From Rhodobacteraceae bacterium Alg238-R152 (GTDB lineage: Bacteria > Pseudomonadota > Alphaproteobacteria > Rhodobacterales > Rhodobacteraceae): a stretch of DNA of 64,000 nucleotides. The number at the start of each line of letters is the position of its first letter. The first letter of the stretch is position 1. The stretch lies in assembly GCA_900537125.1 (NCBI GenBank), contig UNRJ01000001.1, positions 663,569 through 727,568 on the forward strand, given 5' to 3'. Below are positions 45,908 through 54,521 of the stretch, in pieces. Below the pieces are notes generated by a model that saw only the letters and a program-made list of their open reading frames with translations, ran no database searches and was not told the origin of the DNA. The position numbers were made by a program, and so were the translations under genes.

Positions 45908-46483
45908 ATGACTGAATCAAATACCGGCTCTTTGAGCATGACACGGCGCGGCCTATTGGGCGCGTTTGCAGCAACAGCACTTGTTGCAACACCAACTTAC
46001 TCCAAAGCCGCAGGCTTTCTGCGCGGCGGAGGCGACATCCGACGTTTGAAGATGTATTCCGGTCGGACCGGTGAGCGCATCGACACCATTTATTGGGTCG
46101 AAGGCAAATACATCAAAGACGCGGTGAAAGAAATCAACGCATTTATGCGGGATTGGCGCTCCAACGATGTGATCAACATCGATACACGGACCGTCGACAT
46201 CATGGCGGCAGCGCACAACCTTATGGATGTGAATGAGCCCTACATGTTACTTTCTGGTTACCGCAGCCCAAAAACCAACGCGATGCTGCGTTCGCGTTCT
46301 CGTGGTGTGGCCAAAAATTCTCTTCACATGAAGGGTCAGGCCGCGGATCTGCGATTGGGCTCGCGCTCGGTGCACCAAATGGCGAAAGCAGCAGCAGCCT
46401 GTCGTGCAGGTGGTGTTGGTCGGTATTCTGGATCTAACTTCGTACACATGGACTGTGGTCCCGTTCGTCAGTGGGGCCGGTAA
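45908..46483 (+). CDS. DUF882/YcbK-like M15-type murein endopeptidase, Tat-exported
   Basis: A 191-aa protein with a twin-arginine signal (MTRRGLLGAFAATALVATP). The zinc site of the YcbK/MepK family is present: His and Asp in SLHMKGQAADLRLG and His in NFVHMDCGPVRQWG; GYRSPKTNAML is also diagnostic. E. coli MepK cleaves 3-3 crosslinks, and in E. coli its gene neighbours ldtD just as here. The pair probably makes and breaks the same crosslink type. Confidence 0.93.
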   Translation: MTESNTGSLSMTRRGLLGAFAATALVATPTYSKAAGFLRGGGDIRRLKMYSGRTGERIDTIYWVEGKYIKDAVKEINAFMRDWRSNDVINIDTRTVDIMAAAHNLMDVNEPYMLLSGYRSPKTNAMLRSRSRGVAKNSLHMKGQAADLRLGSRSVHQMAKAAAACRAGGVGRYSGSNFVHMDCGPVRQWGR

Positions 46484-46530
46484 ACATACCCAACGTTGGT
46501 GGGTGTCCCACCACCAACAAATCGAATTTC

Positions 46531-46558
46531 AAAGGCGCCGGTACCGGCGCCTTTTGTT
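46531..46558. terminator. Bidirectional terminator, perfect palindrome
   Basis: AAAGGCGCCGG-TA-CCGGCGCCTTT is a 24-bp perfect palindrome followed by TGTTTTG. It lies between convergent genes. Confidence 0.82.
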
Positions 46559-46561
46559 TTG

Positions 46562-47509
46562 TCAGGTGGGTGGTTTCTGGGAAGGCCTTCTGCCCAATCC
46601 GTCACCAACAATCAGATCGAATTTGACCCGTACTGAACTGAGTTCCTTGTAAAAATTGAGAAGCAAGCGCCAAGGTCCATTGATTTTTTCCAAGGCGGAT
46701 ATCGACGCAACAACCGTTCCGATGTCCGAGCGCCCTTCTTTCATCAATAGGCCCCCAATCAACAGTATTCCGACCAACCCAATCCCGCTCAGAATATTCA
46801 TCAAAAACTTCATCGACAGTTTAAGACGGAAGATGCCCAAACGGGTTTCATAGATCGTGTCGAAGTCCTGTAATACAGCCTGTTGCGCCTGCTGCATCTC
46901 TGCAAGGTTTTCTTCGGACAGGGTTCCTGTGGCATGCCGCAACACAATCGTGCGCGCCTTCACGCGTTTGTTCACCCGCTCCTGCAGCAGCAAAACAATC
47001 AAAGCCTGAGGTACAACCACTGCGACGAGAAAGCCACCGAGGTAAGGTTGCGTCGCCGCGACAAAGGAAACAACCGAAACCAAGGTGCCCAATTGAACAA
47101 CAGGGTTTGCCAAAGCCTGCCCAACAAATCGACCAACCTCCTCTGCTTCGGCTGATATAATGGTTGCGATGGTGCCTGTGGACTGTTGCTGGATTGCCAG
47201 ATCCTGCGATGTGTCATGGCGCGCTTCGTAGACAGCGCTGCGAATACGCCGGATCGTGGCTTCTCCCAGAACGCTGCTGCGATAATTTAGGAGAAACTTA
47301 AAGATGTTGGTCACCACGATCACCGCAAAATAACCGCCACACATCCAGACCAGCGTGTTGACCTCCAAACCCGGACCGAGGCTGTTGATGATGTCTTTCT
47401 GAAACTGAAGGGGCACCGCAGCCAGGGCAGCCACAATCAGAGACAAAACCACCAACAGGATTTGTGCGCGGCCGGTTGCGCGCAGAATTCGAGCGTAGAA
47501 GCGGATCAT
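46562..47509 (-). CDS. ABC exporter transmembrane domain protein without ATPase domain
   Basis: A 315-aa protein consisting of a six-helix ABC type-1 exporter membrane domain only: hydrophobic segments near residues 16-36, 55-75, 125-145, 150-170 and 235-260. GEATIRRIRSAVYEA and TIISAEAEEVGRFVG mark the coupling regions. After residue 300 it ends without Walker A, signature or Walker B motifs, and no ATPase gene is adjacent. It may work with an ATPase encoded elsewhere or be a non-transporting relative. The reading frame looks intact, so it is not simply a broken exporter. Confidence 0.82.
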   Translation of the reverse strand: MIRFYARILRATGRAQILLVVLSLIVAALAAVPLQFQKDIINSLGPGLEVNTLVWMCGGYFAVIVVTNIFKFLLNYRSSVLGEATIRRIRSAVYEARHDTSQDLAIQQQSTGTIATIISAEAEEVGRFVGQALANPVVQLGTLVSVVSFVAATQPYLGGFLVAVVVPQALIVLLLQERVNKRVKARTIVLRHATGTLSEENLAEMQQAQQAVLQDFDTIYETRLGIFRLKLSMKFLMNILSGIGLVGILLIGGLLMKEGRSDIGTVVASISALEKINGPWRLLLNFYKELSSVRVKFDLIVGDGLGRRPSQKPPT

Positions 47510-47580
47510 TTTCTCATCCCAAAGGGGACCTGCAGGCAGGCAAAATCAAAGCAAACTCAATCACCTGACCATAAAAATGT

Positions 47581-47943
47581 CTAGCCTTTATAGCGCCAAT
47601 CGCTTTTTCGGTTCGCCAATTCACGTTCGCCCGGCAAAAGCGTTCCCAACTTTACCTGACCAGCCATTGCCGCCGCGCTCACATGATCCGCCACAGAGGG
47701 AGCCGGTTCTGAGGGTTCCACAGCCGCAGGTTCGATCGTTTTCTTGGCCACCGGCGCGGAACCCGACGCCGGGCTTTCTTCAGCGGGTTTGGGGCCAAGC
47801 TGGGTGATTAGAAAAAACGCTCCTGCAGCGAGACCCGCGGACAGAAGCACGTTCCACCCCAATCCCAATATCGTAATTAACAAGACCGCAAAGGCCGCCA
47901 ACAAAGCGCCAGTAGAGCTTTTCTTCTTGGTGTCTTGTGCCAT
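47581..47943 (-). CDS. Small membrane protein of unknown function
   Basis: A 120-aa protein: a short Lys-rich start (MAQDTKKKSS), two adjacent hydrophobic segments (GALLAAFAVLLITILGLGW and LLSAGLAAGAFFLITQLG), then a Pro/Ala/Glu-rich tail of about 65 residues. The ATG at 47943 is preferred over an upstream frame extension. It is 71 bp upstream of the ABC membrane-domain gene on the same strand, so the two may form an operon. Family not recognised. Confidence 0.7.
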   Translation of the reverse strand: MAQDTKKKSSTGALLAAFAVLLITILGLGWNVLLSAGLAAGAFFLITQLGPKPAEESPASGSAPVAKKTIEPAAVEPSEPAPSVADHVSAAAMAGQVKLGTLLPGERELANRKSDWRYKG

Positions 47944-48159
47944 GTCTGTTCCTCCCCGAACTGCCACAAACTATAAGACGCCTTAGCGCCTGTACCTAGA
48001 AAAACATGGACTTTTCCCATGTAGCCTTGGTCGCTGCGGGTGTTTGGTGTCCGAGATACGATGTACGTGTGCAGAAATTTTACGCATTCGAGAGTCAATT
48101 TTCAGAGTCTTTCAACTTCTTCTCGCTAGTCGATAGGGACCAACAGTGGGAGCTGAAAA

Positions 48160-50499
48160 TTGGATCAACTAGTAAAAGCCGCCTCCGCAGAAGACCTCTT
48201 CGCCCTTATCGATGCGGCACCAAACGACGTTCAAACTGGCCCTATTGCGGGACTGATGAAAGATGGCGATGTCTCTGACTTGATGCTGTCTGTCGCTGCG
48301 GACGATTTTGAGGCGGTGCGTGAAAACGCAAAAGTGGGCAGCGGTGTGAATTTTCAGGGCGCCTTTGGCACCAGCCCATTGCTGTTTGCCGCCACGCTAA
48401 AAGAACCAACAATTTTTAGGTTCCTGATAGAGAGTGGCGCACGGCTTGACCTCAATTTGAATGCAGATGCCTCAGCGGTGACATGGGCAGCACGCTATGG
48501 CTCCATAGAGACTATGGCCTATGTCATCAGCTCAGCCTTGCAACGTGAAGAGCGCTCCCACGCAATATTCTATCAAGCCTTGGAAGGCGCGGCACAGTCT
48601 CACGACCCAGACGCAAAACTGGACCGATTAGTGGGCTTTGGCTTCAACTTTATTCTGCAAAACACGCAGAAACTGGGGCCGATGCATGTGGCAGCTCGAC
48701 TGGGTAGCGTCGAGGTTATCAAAAAACTAGTCCGGTTCGGACTGGACGTTTCAGACGCTGGAGACAGCGGGCGCACTCCCCTGCACATCGCCGTGCAGTC
48801 TTCCAACTATGAAACACTCAAAGCTTTGATTTCGCAGGGTGCTGACCTGAATGCAGCGGACAACAGAGGCGAAACGCCAATATTCTACGCCTCCAGCAAT
48901 GATGGCGGGCGCATGTTTGACACGCTGGTGGAGCTTGGTGCAGATGCCACAGCCCGACGCAAAGATGGCGGCACCATCTTGCACAAAGCGGCCGGTGAAG
49001 GTGACGTGCGTTTGTTTGAACGTCTAATTGGCAAAGGGATCGGTCTTGAGGATCAGGACTCCAAAGGAAATACGGCTCTGCACACAGCCTCCGCGACAAG
49101 CCAATTGGTGGCGATGCGGAAGCTGCAAAGCTTAGGTGCCAATCTGGAAGCCCTCAATGGTCGCGGCGAGACGCCAATTTTCCTAACCATCAATGCGGAC
49201 AAACCCGCGTCTTTCCGGGCCCTAGAAACGCTGGGTGCAGATCTAACCAAACACCGGAAGTATGGCGCAAGCTTGCTGCATGACGCCGCGCGCTGGGGCC
49301 GGATGGAGGTCTTGCAAACACTGCTGGAACGCGGCGTGAACGTAGACAGTGTCAACGAATTTAACGAAACACCGCTGCATTTCGCCGCCAAATTTGGCCA
49401 TGTCGAAGCGATCAAGAAACTGCATGAATTTGGTGCAAACCTAGAGGCCGAAAACAAGCAGGGCGAAACCCCAATCAACAGCTCGATGGAAGCTTTGGGC
49501 CGCGTCTCCTTTGCGACCTTGTCTCAGCTTGGCGCCAACACAAAAACACTCAACCGGTTTGGAGAAGGTCTGATTCACTCCTCTGCACGCTGCTCCGACT
49601 TCGGGATCTTTGAGAAAGTGATCGAAGAGGGAGTGGACGTGAACGCCACCTCTGAAATTGGCGAAGGTGCATTCCACTACGCTGCGCGCTCCCCACTGGC
49701 ACAGAAGAAGTTTGAGGTGCTGACCATACTTGGTGCAGAGATTGAAGCCGAAGACGACCGGGGTCGCACCGCGATGCACTCTGCGGCGGAAGCAAAAAAC
49801 ATGCCGGGCATTACCGCGCTGTATGACATGGGATTGAGCCCAGTTGCCCAAGACAAACAGGGGGTTACTCCTCTACATTTGGCAGCAGGTTCGAGCCGTT
49901 CTGAAGGCACAAAAGCAATCAAAGCGTTGGTCAAAATGGGTGCAGACCCAAGTGCGGTGGACAGCAATGGCCGCACGCCGCTACACGCCGCCGCGGAATC
50001 GGGTCACGCCAGCAACATTCGGGCGCTGATTAAGCTTGGTGCCAAGATCGACGTTGTTGACCCCAACAAAAACACCCCGTTGCACCTCGCCATCCTGGCG
50101 GAGAAGAAAGACACCGCCGACGAGCTTTGCAAACAGGGAGCCAATATGGACGCGCGTAATGCGGATGAGCATAACCCCATGCATCTTGCCGGACAGGCCC
50201 ACACCCGCCGAATGGCATTGATTGGCACGTTGGTTGCACGGGGCGCAGATATCAACTGGCGCACAGGCAAAGGCGAAACCGTCGCGCATATGATTGCGGA
50301 AGACGACAATCAAAAGCCGGTGGTTCTCATCCGGCATATGGAAGAGTTGGCCGACTTGGGTGTCGATTTTTACTTCCGCAACCGCAAAGGCCTTGGGGCG
50401 CTGCAGATTGCCCAAGAGCACATAGAAAGTTTTGGCGAAGAGTGGGAACTCAAAAAGATTGCAGAGATCCGTAAGAAACGCGGACGCAACAAAAAGTAA
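48160..50499 (+). CDS. Large ankyrin-repeat protein
   Basis: A 779-aa protein built almost entirely of about 18 to 20 ankyrin repeats (clear units read GRTPLHIAVQ, GNTALHTASA, NETPLHFAAKFGH, GVTPLHLAAG, GRTPLHAAAESGH, KNTPLHLAILA), ending in a basic tail (IRKKRGRNKK). There is no signal peptide or membrane segment, so it is cytoplasmic or exported by a non-Sec route. The start appears to be a TTG at 48160 with a gggag ribosome site; the next usable in-frame ATG is at about 48256. It is monocistronic with a strong terminator. Function is unknown; protein binding is the family property. Confidence 0.9.
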   Translation: MDQLVKAASAEDLFALIDAAPNDVQTGPIAGLMKDGDVSDLMLSVAADDFEAVRENAKVGSGVNFQGAFGTSPLLFAATLKEPTIFRFLIESGARLDLNLNADASAVTWAARYGSIETMAYVISSALQREERSHAIFYQALEGAAQSHDPDAKLDRLVGFGFNFILQNTQKLGPMHVAARLGSVEVIKKLVRFGLDVSDAGDSGRTPLHIAVQSSNYETLKALISQGADLNAADNRGETPIFYASSNDGGRMFDTLVELGADATARRKDGGTILHKAAGEGDVRLFERLIGKGIGLEDQDSKGNTALHTASATSQLVAMRKLQSLGANLEALNGRGETPIFLTINADKPASFRALETLGADLTKHRKYGASLLHDAARWGRMEVLQTLLERGVNVDSVNEFNETPLHFAAKFGHVEAIKKLHEFGANLEAENKQGETPINSSMEALGRVSFATLSQLGANTKTLNRFGEGLIHSSARCSDFGIFEKVIEEGVDVNATSEIGEGAFHYAARSPLAQKKFEVLTILGAEIEAEDDRGRTAMHSAAEAKNMPGITALYDMGLSPVAQDKQGVTPLHLAAGSSRSEGTKAIKALVKMGADPSAVDSNGRTPLHAAAESGHASNIRALIKLGAKIDVVDPNKNTPLHLAILAEKKDTADELCKQGANMDARNADEHNPMHLAGQAHTRRMALIGTLVARGADINWRTGKGETVAHMIAEDDNQKPVVLIRHMEELADLGVDFYFRNRKGLGALQIAQEHIESFGEEWELKKIAEIRKKRGRNKK

Positions 50500-50521
50500 G
50501 TTTCTCATGCAGATGTTGTAG

Positions 50522-50550
50522 AAAGGGCGGCCAGTTGGGCCGCCCTTTTT
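50522..50550. terminator. Bidirectional terminator
   Basis: AAAGGGCGGCC pairs with GGCCGCCCTTT around a short loop and runs into T. It separates the convergent ankyrin and dctM genes. Confidence 0.88.
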
Positions 50551-50556
50551 GATGAA

Positions 50557-51873
50557 TTAGCTAGGCAACAAGAATAGCGTTATCGCCGGAAACGCGACCA
50601 ACAAGACAACCCGCACGATGTCAGACGCCACAAACCAAACCACGGCGCGGTAGGTTTCCACCATCGGTGTGGACCGATCCATGGCGTTGATGATGAAGAG
50701 ATTCATCCCCACTGGCGGTGTGATCAAGCCAACCTCAACCACAATGAGCACCAGTATACCAAACCAGATCGCAACGTGTTCGGCACTCATGCCAAAGTCC
50801 AGCCCCAGGATCACCGGAAAGAAGATTGGCACGGTCAACAGGATCATGCTCAGGCTGTCCATCAGACACCCAAATACCAGGTAAAACGCCAAGATCAGGC
50901 AGAGCACCATCCAAGGGCCAAGACCCAGACCAATGACCCAATTGGACAGTTCTTGTGGCACCTGACTGAGCGCGAGGAAACCATTGTAAATGCTCGCGCC
51001 CAAAACGATGAAGAAGATCATCGCAGTGCTGGTCGCCGTGGAAATGATGCAGCCTTTCAGAATGGACCAGTTGAGGTTGCCTTTGACCAAAGCAATTAGA
51101 CCTGTCCCTGCTGCTCCAACGGCAGCCCCTTCGGTTGGGGTAAACCAGCCAAAGTAGATCCCACCCACCACGGCGCCAAAAACCATTAGCACCGGCCAGA
51201 CATCCATGAGCGCACGGTAGCGTTCCGCCATCGGAACTGGTGGACGTGTCCCTGCTGAATCAGGGTATAGACGCACATATATGGAGATGGTCAGCATATA
51301 GCCCAACGCCGCGAGAATGCCGGGAATAAAGGCGGCCAAAAACAGCTTGGCGATGTTTTGCTCGGTCAGGATCGCATAGATCACAAGGATCACAGATGGC
51401 GGAATCAAAATGCCCAAAGTCCCGCCAGCGGCCAGTGTGGCAGTGGAGAAGCCCCCGGAATAGCCGTAGCGGCGCATTTCTGGCAGGGCCACACGGCTCA
51501 TCGTGGCAGCGGTGGCCAACGACGATCCACAGATTGCACCAAAGCCTGCACAGGCCCCAACAGAGGCCATGGCTACCCCCCCTTTGCGGTGCCCCAACCA
51601 GTTTTCCGCCGCTTTGAACAACGCTTTGGACATGCCCGATTGGGTCGCAAATTGCCCCATCAGAAGGAACATTGGGATGATGGTGAGCGAATAGCTTGAG
51701 AAGGTAGTGTAGGTTTCAGACTTAAGCTTTGCCAAAAACATGTTTGGATTGCCAGTCACGAGATAGAGACCGCCCAAACCGCAGAGCATCATCGCAAGCC
51801 CAATGGGCGCACGCAGGAAAATCATTACCAGCAGAACCGGAAAGGACAGGTAGCCAAGTTCCAAATTGGTCAT
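50557..51873 (-). CDS. TRAP transporter large permease, DctM type
   Basis: A 438-aa polytopic protein of the DctM family. MTNLELGYLSFPVLLVMIFL begins the first membrane segment; GSSLATAATMSRVALPEMRRYGY and AAGGTLGILIPPSVILVIYA are the family core; TPTEGAAVGA and LITPPVGMNLFIINA follow. The ATG at 51873 is used because it overlaps the dctQ stop (ATGA); the longer open frame runs antisense-like through dctQ. It moves a carboxylate-type solute using the sodium gradient, together with DctQ and a DctP receptor. No DctP gene is adjacent. Confidence 0.95.
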   Translation of the reverse strand: MTNLELGYLSFPVLLVMIFLRAPIGLAMMLCGLGGLYLVTGNPNMFLAKLKSETYTTFSSYSLTIIPMFLLMGQFATQSGMSKALFKAAENWLGHRKGGVAMASVGACAGFGAICGSSLATAATMSRVALPEMRRYGYSGGFSTATLAAGGTLGILIPPSVILVIYAILTEQNIAKLFLAAFIPGILAALGYMLTISIYVRLYPDSAGTRPPVPMAERYRALMDVWPVLMVFGAVVGGIYFGWFTPTEGAAVGAAGTGLIALVKGNLNWSILKGCIISTATSTAMIFFIVLGASIYNGFLALSQVPQELSNWVIGLGLGPWMVLCLILAFYLVFGCLMDSLSMILLTVPIFFPVILGLDFGMSAEHVAIWFGILVLIVVEVGLITPPVGMNLFIINAMDRSTPMVETYRAVVWFVASDIVRVVLLVAFPAITLFLLPS

Positions 51874-52454
51874 TGCGCGCGCTCCCCAATTGCGGTCATT
51901 GAGCCACGCCCAGTAAGCGCAGAATAAACGCGCATGCCGGCGCAATATATGGATACCAATGAGGCGACCAGAGCAGCGGCAAAACTGGCGGCATAGGCCC
52001 ACCAAACCGGGAACTGCAACAGGAAGGTGGTTTCGCCATAGGCGTATTTGCTTTGCAGGCCGGCAAACAAACGCCAGGTGATCAGCAAGATTACAGCCGC
52101 CAGCACGCACTCCCAGAACGCAATCAAAACCCGATTGGCTCGGGGGGGCAGCAAGTTGGTGAACACATCAACGGTCGCATGCGCCCCATGCAGCTGACAA
52201 ATGGGCAAAAACGCAAAAATAGCAAAGGCCACTCCTGCTTCCAACAACTCAAAGTCGCCGTTCACGGACCCGACACCTGAATTCTGCAACCAGACGGCAA
52301 ACCCACTAAATGAGCCCTCCAGAAATGGTGTATGCGCCAACGTGCTGAGCGTGCGCCCAAGAATGCTGATACATGTCAGTGCTATAAGTGCGGTGAGTAC
52401 CAAACCGCCAAGAATCGCTGTACTCTGCGCAATGGCTCTGATTGCCCTGTGCAT
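51870..52454 (-). CDS. TRAP transporter small permease, DctQ type
   Basis: A 194-aa membrane protein with four hydrophobic segments, including LGGLVLTALIALTCISILGR at the start, and the typical ATVDVFTNLLP and FWECVLAAVILLITWRLFAG. The ATG at 52454 has the ribosome site gggggagagg. It lies directly upstream of dctM with a 4-nt overlap. Its insert around residues 35-70 (LEGSFSGFAVWLQNSGVGSVNGDFE) is longer than in minimal DctQ proteins. Confidence 0.9.
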   Translation of the reverse strand: MHRAIRAIAQSTAILGGLVLTALIALTCISILGRTLSTLAHTPFLEGSFSGFAVWLQNSGVGSVNGDFELLEAGVAFAIFAFLPICQLHGAHATVDVFTNLLPPRANRVLIAFWECVLAAVILLITWRLFAGLQSKYAYGETTFLLQFPVWWAYAASFAAALVASLVSIYCAGMRVYSALTGRGSMTAIGERAQ

Positions 52455-53216
52455 ATTGCCTCTCCCCCTGCCCTTTGAGATGCCGTTTTGTTTGGCAGCT
52501 TTCCAGTTGGCTGATAGTGCTAGGGGGGCTTTGCACCGTTTGCCAGCAAATTTGCGTGTTTGGCGCAAAAAAGGTGACACAGCAGCCCAGGGCCACGCGT
52601 GTTTGTAACAAATGTTTGGTTCATTTTTTGCGAGGTGGTGCCCAAGGAGGGCAAGGCAAAATTTTATAATTTCAACTAGCTACGAAATTAGTTGCGTAAA
52701 TTTTGCGTATGAAACCGCCGAAATCACAGTCGCCACCAATTATCGCATCTTCTAGAAGCAAAGCCAAGAAACAGCAGTATTAGAAGCACCCTAGCGCAAA
52801 GTGCCGCACTCAGAAGTTGTAGGTGAGTTCGCACGCTTTCAAACGGTTAGTGCCGATTGTTGTCAAAAGTGAACGCGCAACACTTCAATGGCTTACGTTA
52901 GACGGTGACAACTGACTGGAGGTGTCTGCCAGTTCGTGAACGCTTCCGATTGCCCCTCGACGCCCTGGATATGCACTGTGCCCGTTACGGTGGTTCCCTA
53001 CGTCTATCAATGGCTACTACGCGCAGTTAGCGACCTTTGCAAAGTCGTTCAGACGGCCGAAAGCAGACGTCGCCTAATTGCAGTCAATGACCGTTTCGAT
53101 TGCCAAATCGCCCCTTGCATGATGACGGCGTGAACTTTGGTCACTTGATTTCATGGCTCGGTCAGGGAACCGGGCACATACCGCGAAGGCTACTTACCGT
53201 ATCTTGAGCGATATCC
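52455..53216. other. Gene-poor stretch upstream of dctQ
   Basis: These 762 bp hold no ORF with a credible ribosome site or composition. The first part should contain the dctQM promoter: an imperfect inverted repeat, CAACTA-10 bp-TAGTTG, lies at about 52673-52694 within AT-rich DNA and may be an operator. The rest looks like decayed or foreign DNA. A dctP gene, expected in this position, is absent. Confidence 0.5.
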
Positions 53217-54521
53217 CTAAAACACAGCGACATGTTTGATGCGCGCACCTTTTATAGGAGAGATCACAATCTCTACAGGGGCTCTGTTTCCGTAGTGGGA
53301 TAGGCTGCTTCTTAAGCTAGATGAACGCATGTTGACAGGAACGGAGTTGCGACGCCCAAGATGGACTTTGGCCGTTGATCCATTGTCGAAGCGCACCTCT
53401 AAGTTAAAACTCTGTTTTACGATGTCCTCGGCTTCTATTTCGATGCCGGAAGTCGCCACGCCTTCTGCAAGCTTGACCAGGGTTGCTTGAGGTTGTGTTT
53501 GGAATTCGGCGGCCTTGATTGGTGCGCGGCTTTCGCTGAGGGCGCCCAGTAATTGACGTAAAAAGGATTGCGAGTTGAAGCTTTCAGTATAGGGCAGTTC
53601 CCACACCACAAGGTTGTGGTCTTTGCGATCCAGCGCGCCGGACATCACATAGGCCTCAATGGCGCCAATAGGGCCTCCGCCCGAGACGGAGAAGTTCTCT
53701 ACATCTGCATCAAATGCACGGGCCAACGCGTCCGCGACCCTGTAGTGGTCTCGTTTGTAACGATTGGAAAAACTGCTTCCAAGCAAGGCAATTGCGGGGC
53801 CGCTTGAGGGATCGTCCAAAAGGTCGCCATTTTGCGACAGGTTGAAGGTCTCCGATGTTTCTGCGGGCAAGGCTGTTCCACAAGCTTTGAGAACAACTTC
53901 GGCTAGGGACCCTTCTTCCTGTATCACGCCCGAGGCCTCAAGTTCCCGGAAGGCCAGGTCTCCATCATTGTCAAAGAGATCAGGCGCTTGTGAGTTCACA
54001 GTGTTTGCGAGCGCAGTGGCGCTCACGGCACTTCCGACGGCGGTCCAATGCGTGTCGCGCCGAAAATAGAAGCGGTCCCTGATGTCGGGGTCGGCCAGAG
54101 CCACATCTGACAGGTTAGGCACAATGGCGCCTGTGCTTGCGAGCTGCTCGATCAATTTGTCAAATGAAGAGTGTGCGTCTGCCACGCTGTAGAGGTACTG
54201 CCCCATGGCCGCATCGAGCTTGTCTTGCCCGGCGATAACCGGCCGGGGCGGCGCGACCACAATGGCCAAGGGCATGTCACGAGCCGCAAATTTGTCAACG
54301 ATGGCTTGGACCAGTTTTAGTGAAGATGCCTTCATCTCGTAGCGGTCTTTCATCTGGTCCTGCGTGAAGATCCAGCCACTAGCTTGATCACTGTAGATTG
54401 GGGCTATCTTTGCGTACTTCTTGGGAAGGGCCTCTCGATTTAGAAGGTCTGCGCAATAGGGGGCGGATTGCGCGGCAGTGCCAAGGACAAGGCTCGCGAT
54501 CAATGGGAAGTGATATTTCAT
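53217..54521 (-). CDS. AlgX-like polysaccharide O-acetyltransferase (SGNH fold)
   Basis: A 434-aa exported protein with signal peptide (MKYHFPLIASLVLGTAAQS). The SGNH catalytic residues are visible: Asp and His in RDTHWTAVGSA and the Ser in ALLGSSFSNRY, matching the Asp-His/Ser arrangement of AlgX. The C-terminal 110 residues look like the AlgX carbohydrate-binding module. AlgX transfers acetyl groups to alginate in the periplasm. It is the last gene of algF-algI-algJ-algX-like and overlaps algJ by 4 nt. The polymer acted on is unknown. Confidence 0.88.
   Translation of the reverse strand: MKYHFPLIASLVLGTAAQSAPYCADLLNREALPKKYAKIAPIYSDQASGWIFTQDQMKDRYEMKASSLKLVQAIVDKFAARDMPLAIVVAPPRPVIAGQDKLDAAMGQYLYSVADAHSSFDKLIEQLASTGAIVPNLSDVALADPDIRDRFYFRRDTHWTAVGSAVSATALANTVNSQAPDLFDNDGDLAFRELEASGVIQEEGSLAEVVLKACGTALPAETSETFNLSQNGDLLDDPSSGPAIALLGSSFSNRYKRDHYRVADALARAFDADVENFSVSGGGPIGAIEAYVMSGALDRKDHNLVVWELPYTESFNSQSFLRQLLGALSESRAPIKAAEFQTQPQATLVKLAEGVATSGIEIEAEDIVKQSFNLEVRFDNGSTAKVHLGRRNSVPVNMRSSSLRSSLSHYGNRAPVEIVISPIKGARIKHVAVF

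Noticed and set aside
52936..53133. 65-codon plus-strand ORF in the gap upstream of dctQ
   Set aside because: No ribosome site, unusual composition and no recognisable domain; treated as non-coding.
52455..53216. Decayed dctP gene in the gap
   Set aside because: No stretch resembling a DctP signal peptide or receptor motif could be read in any frame by eye.
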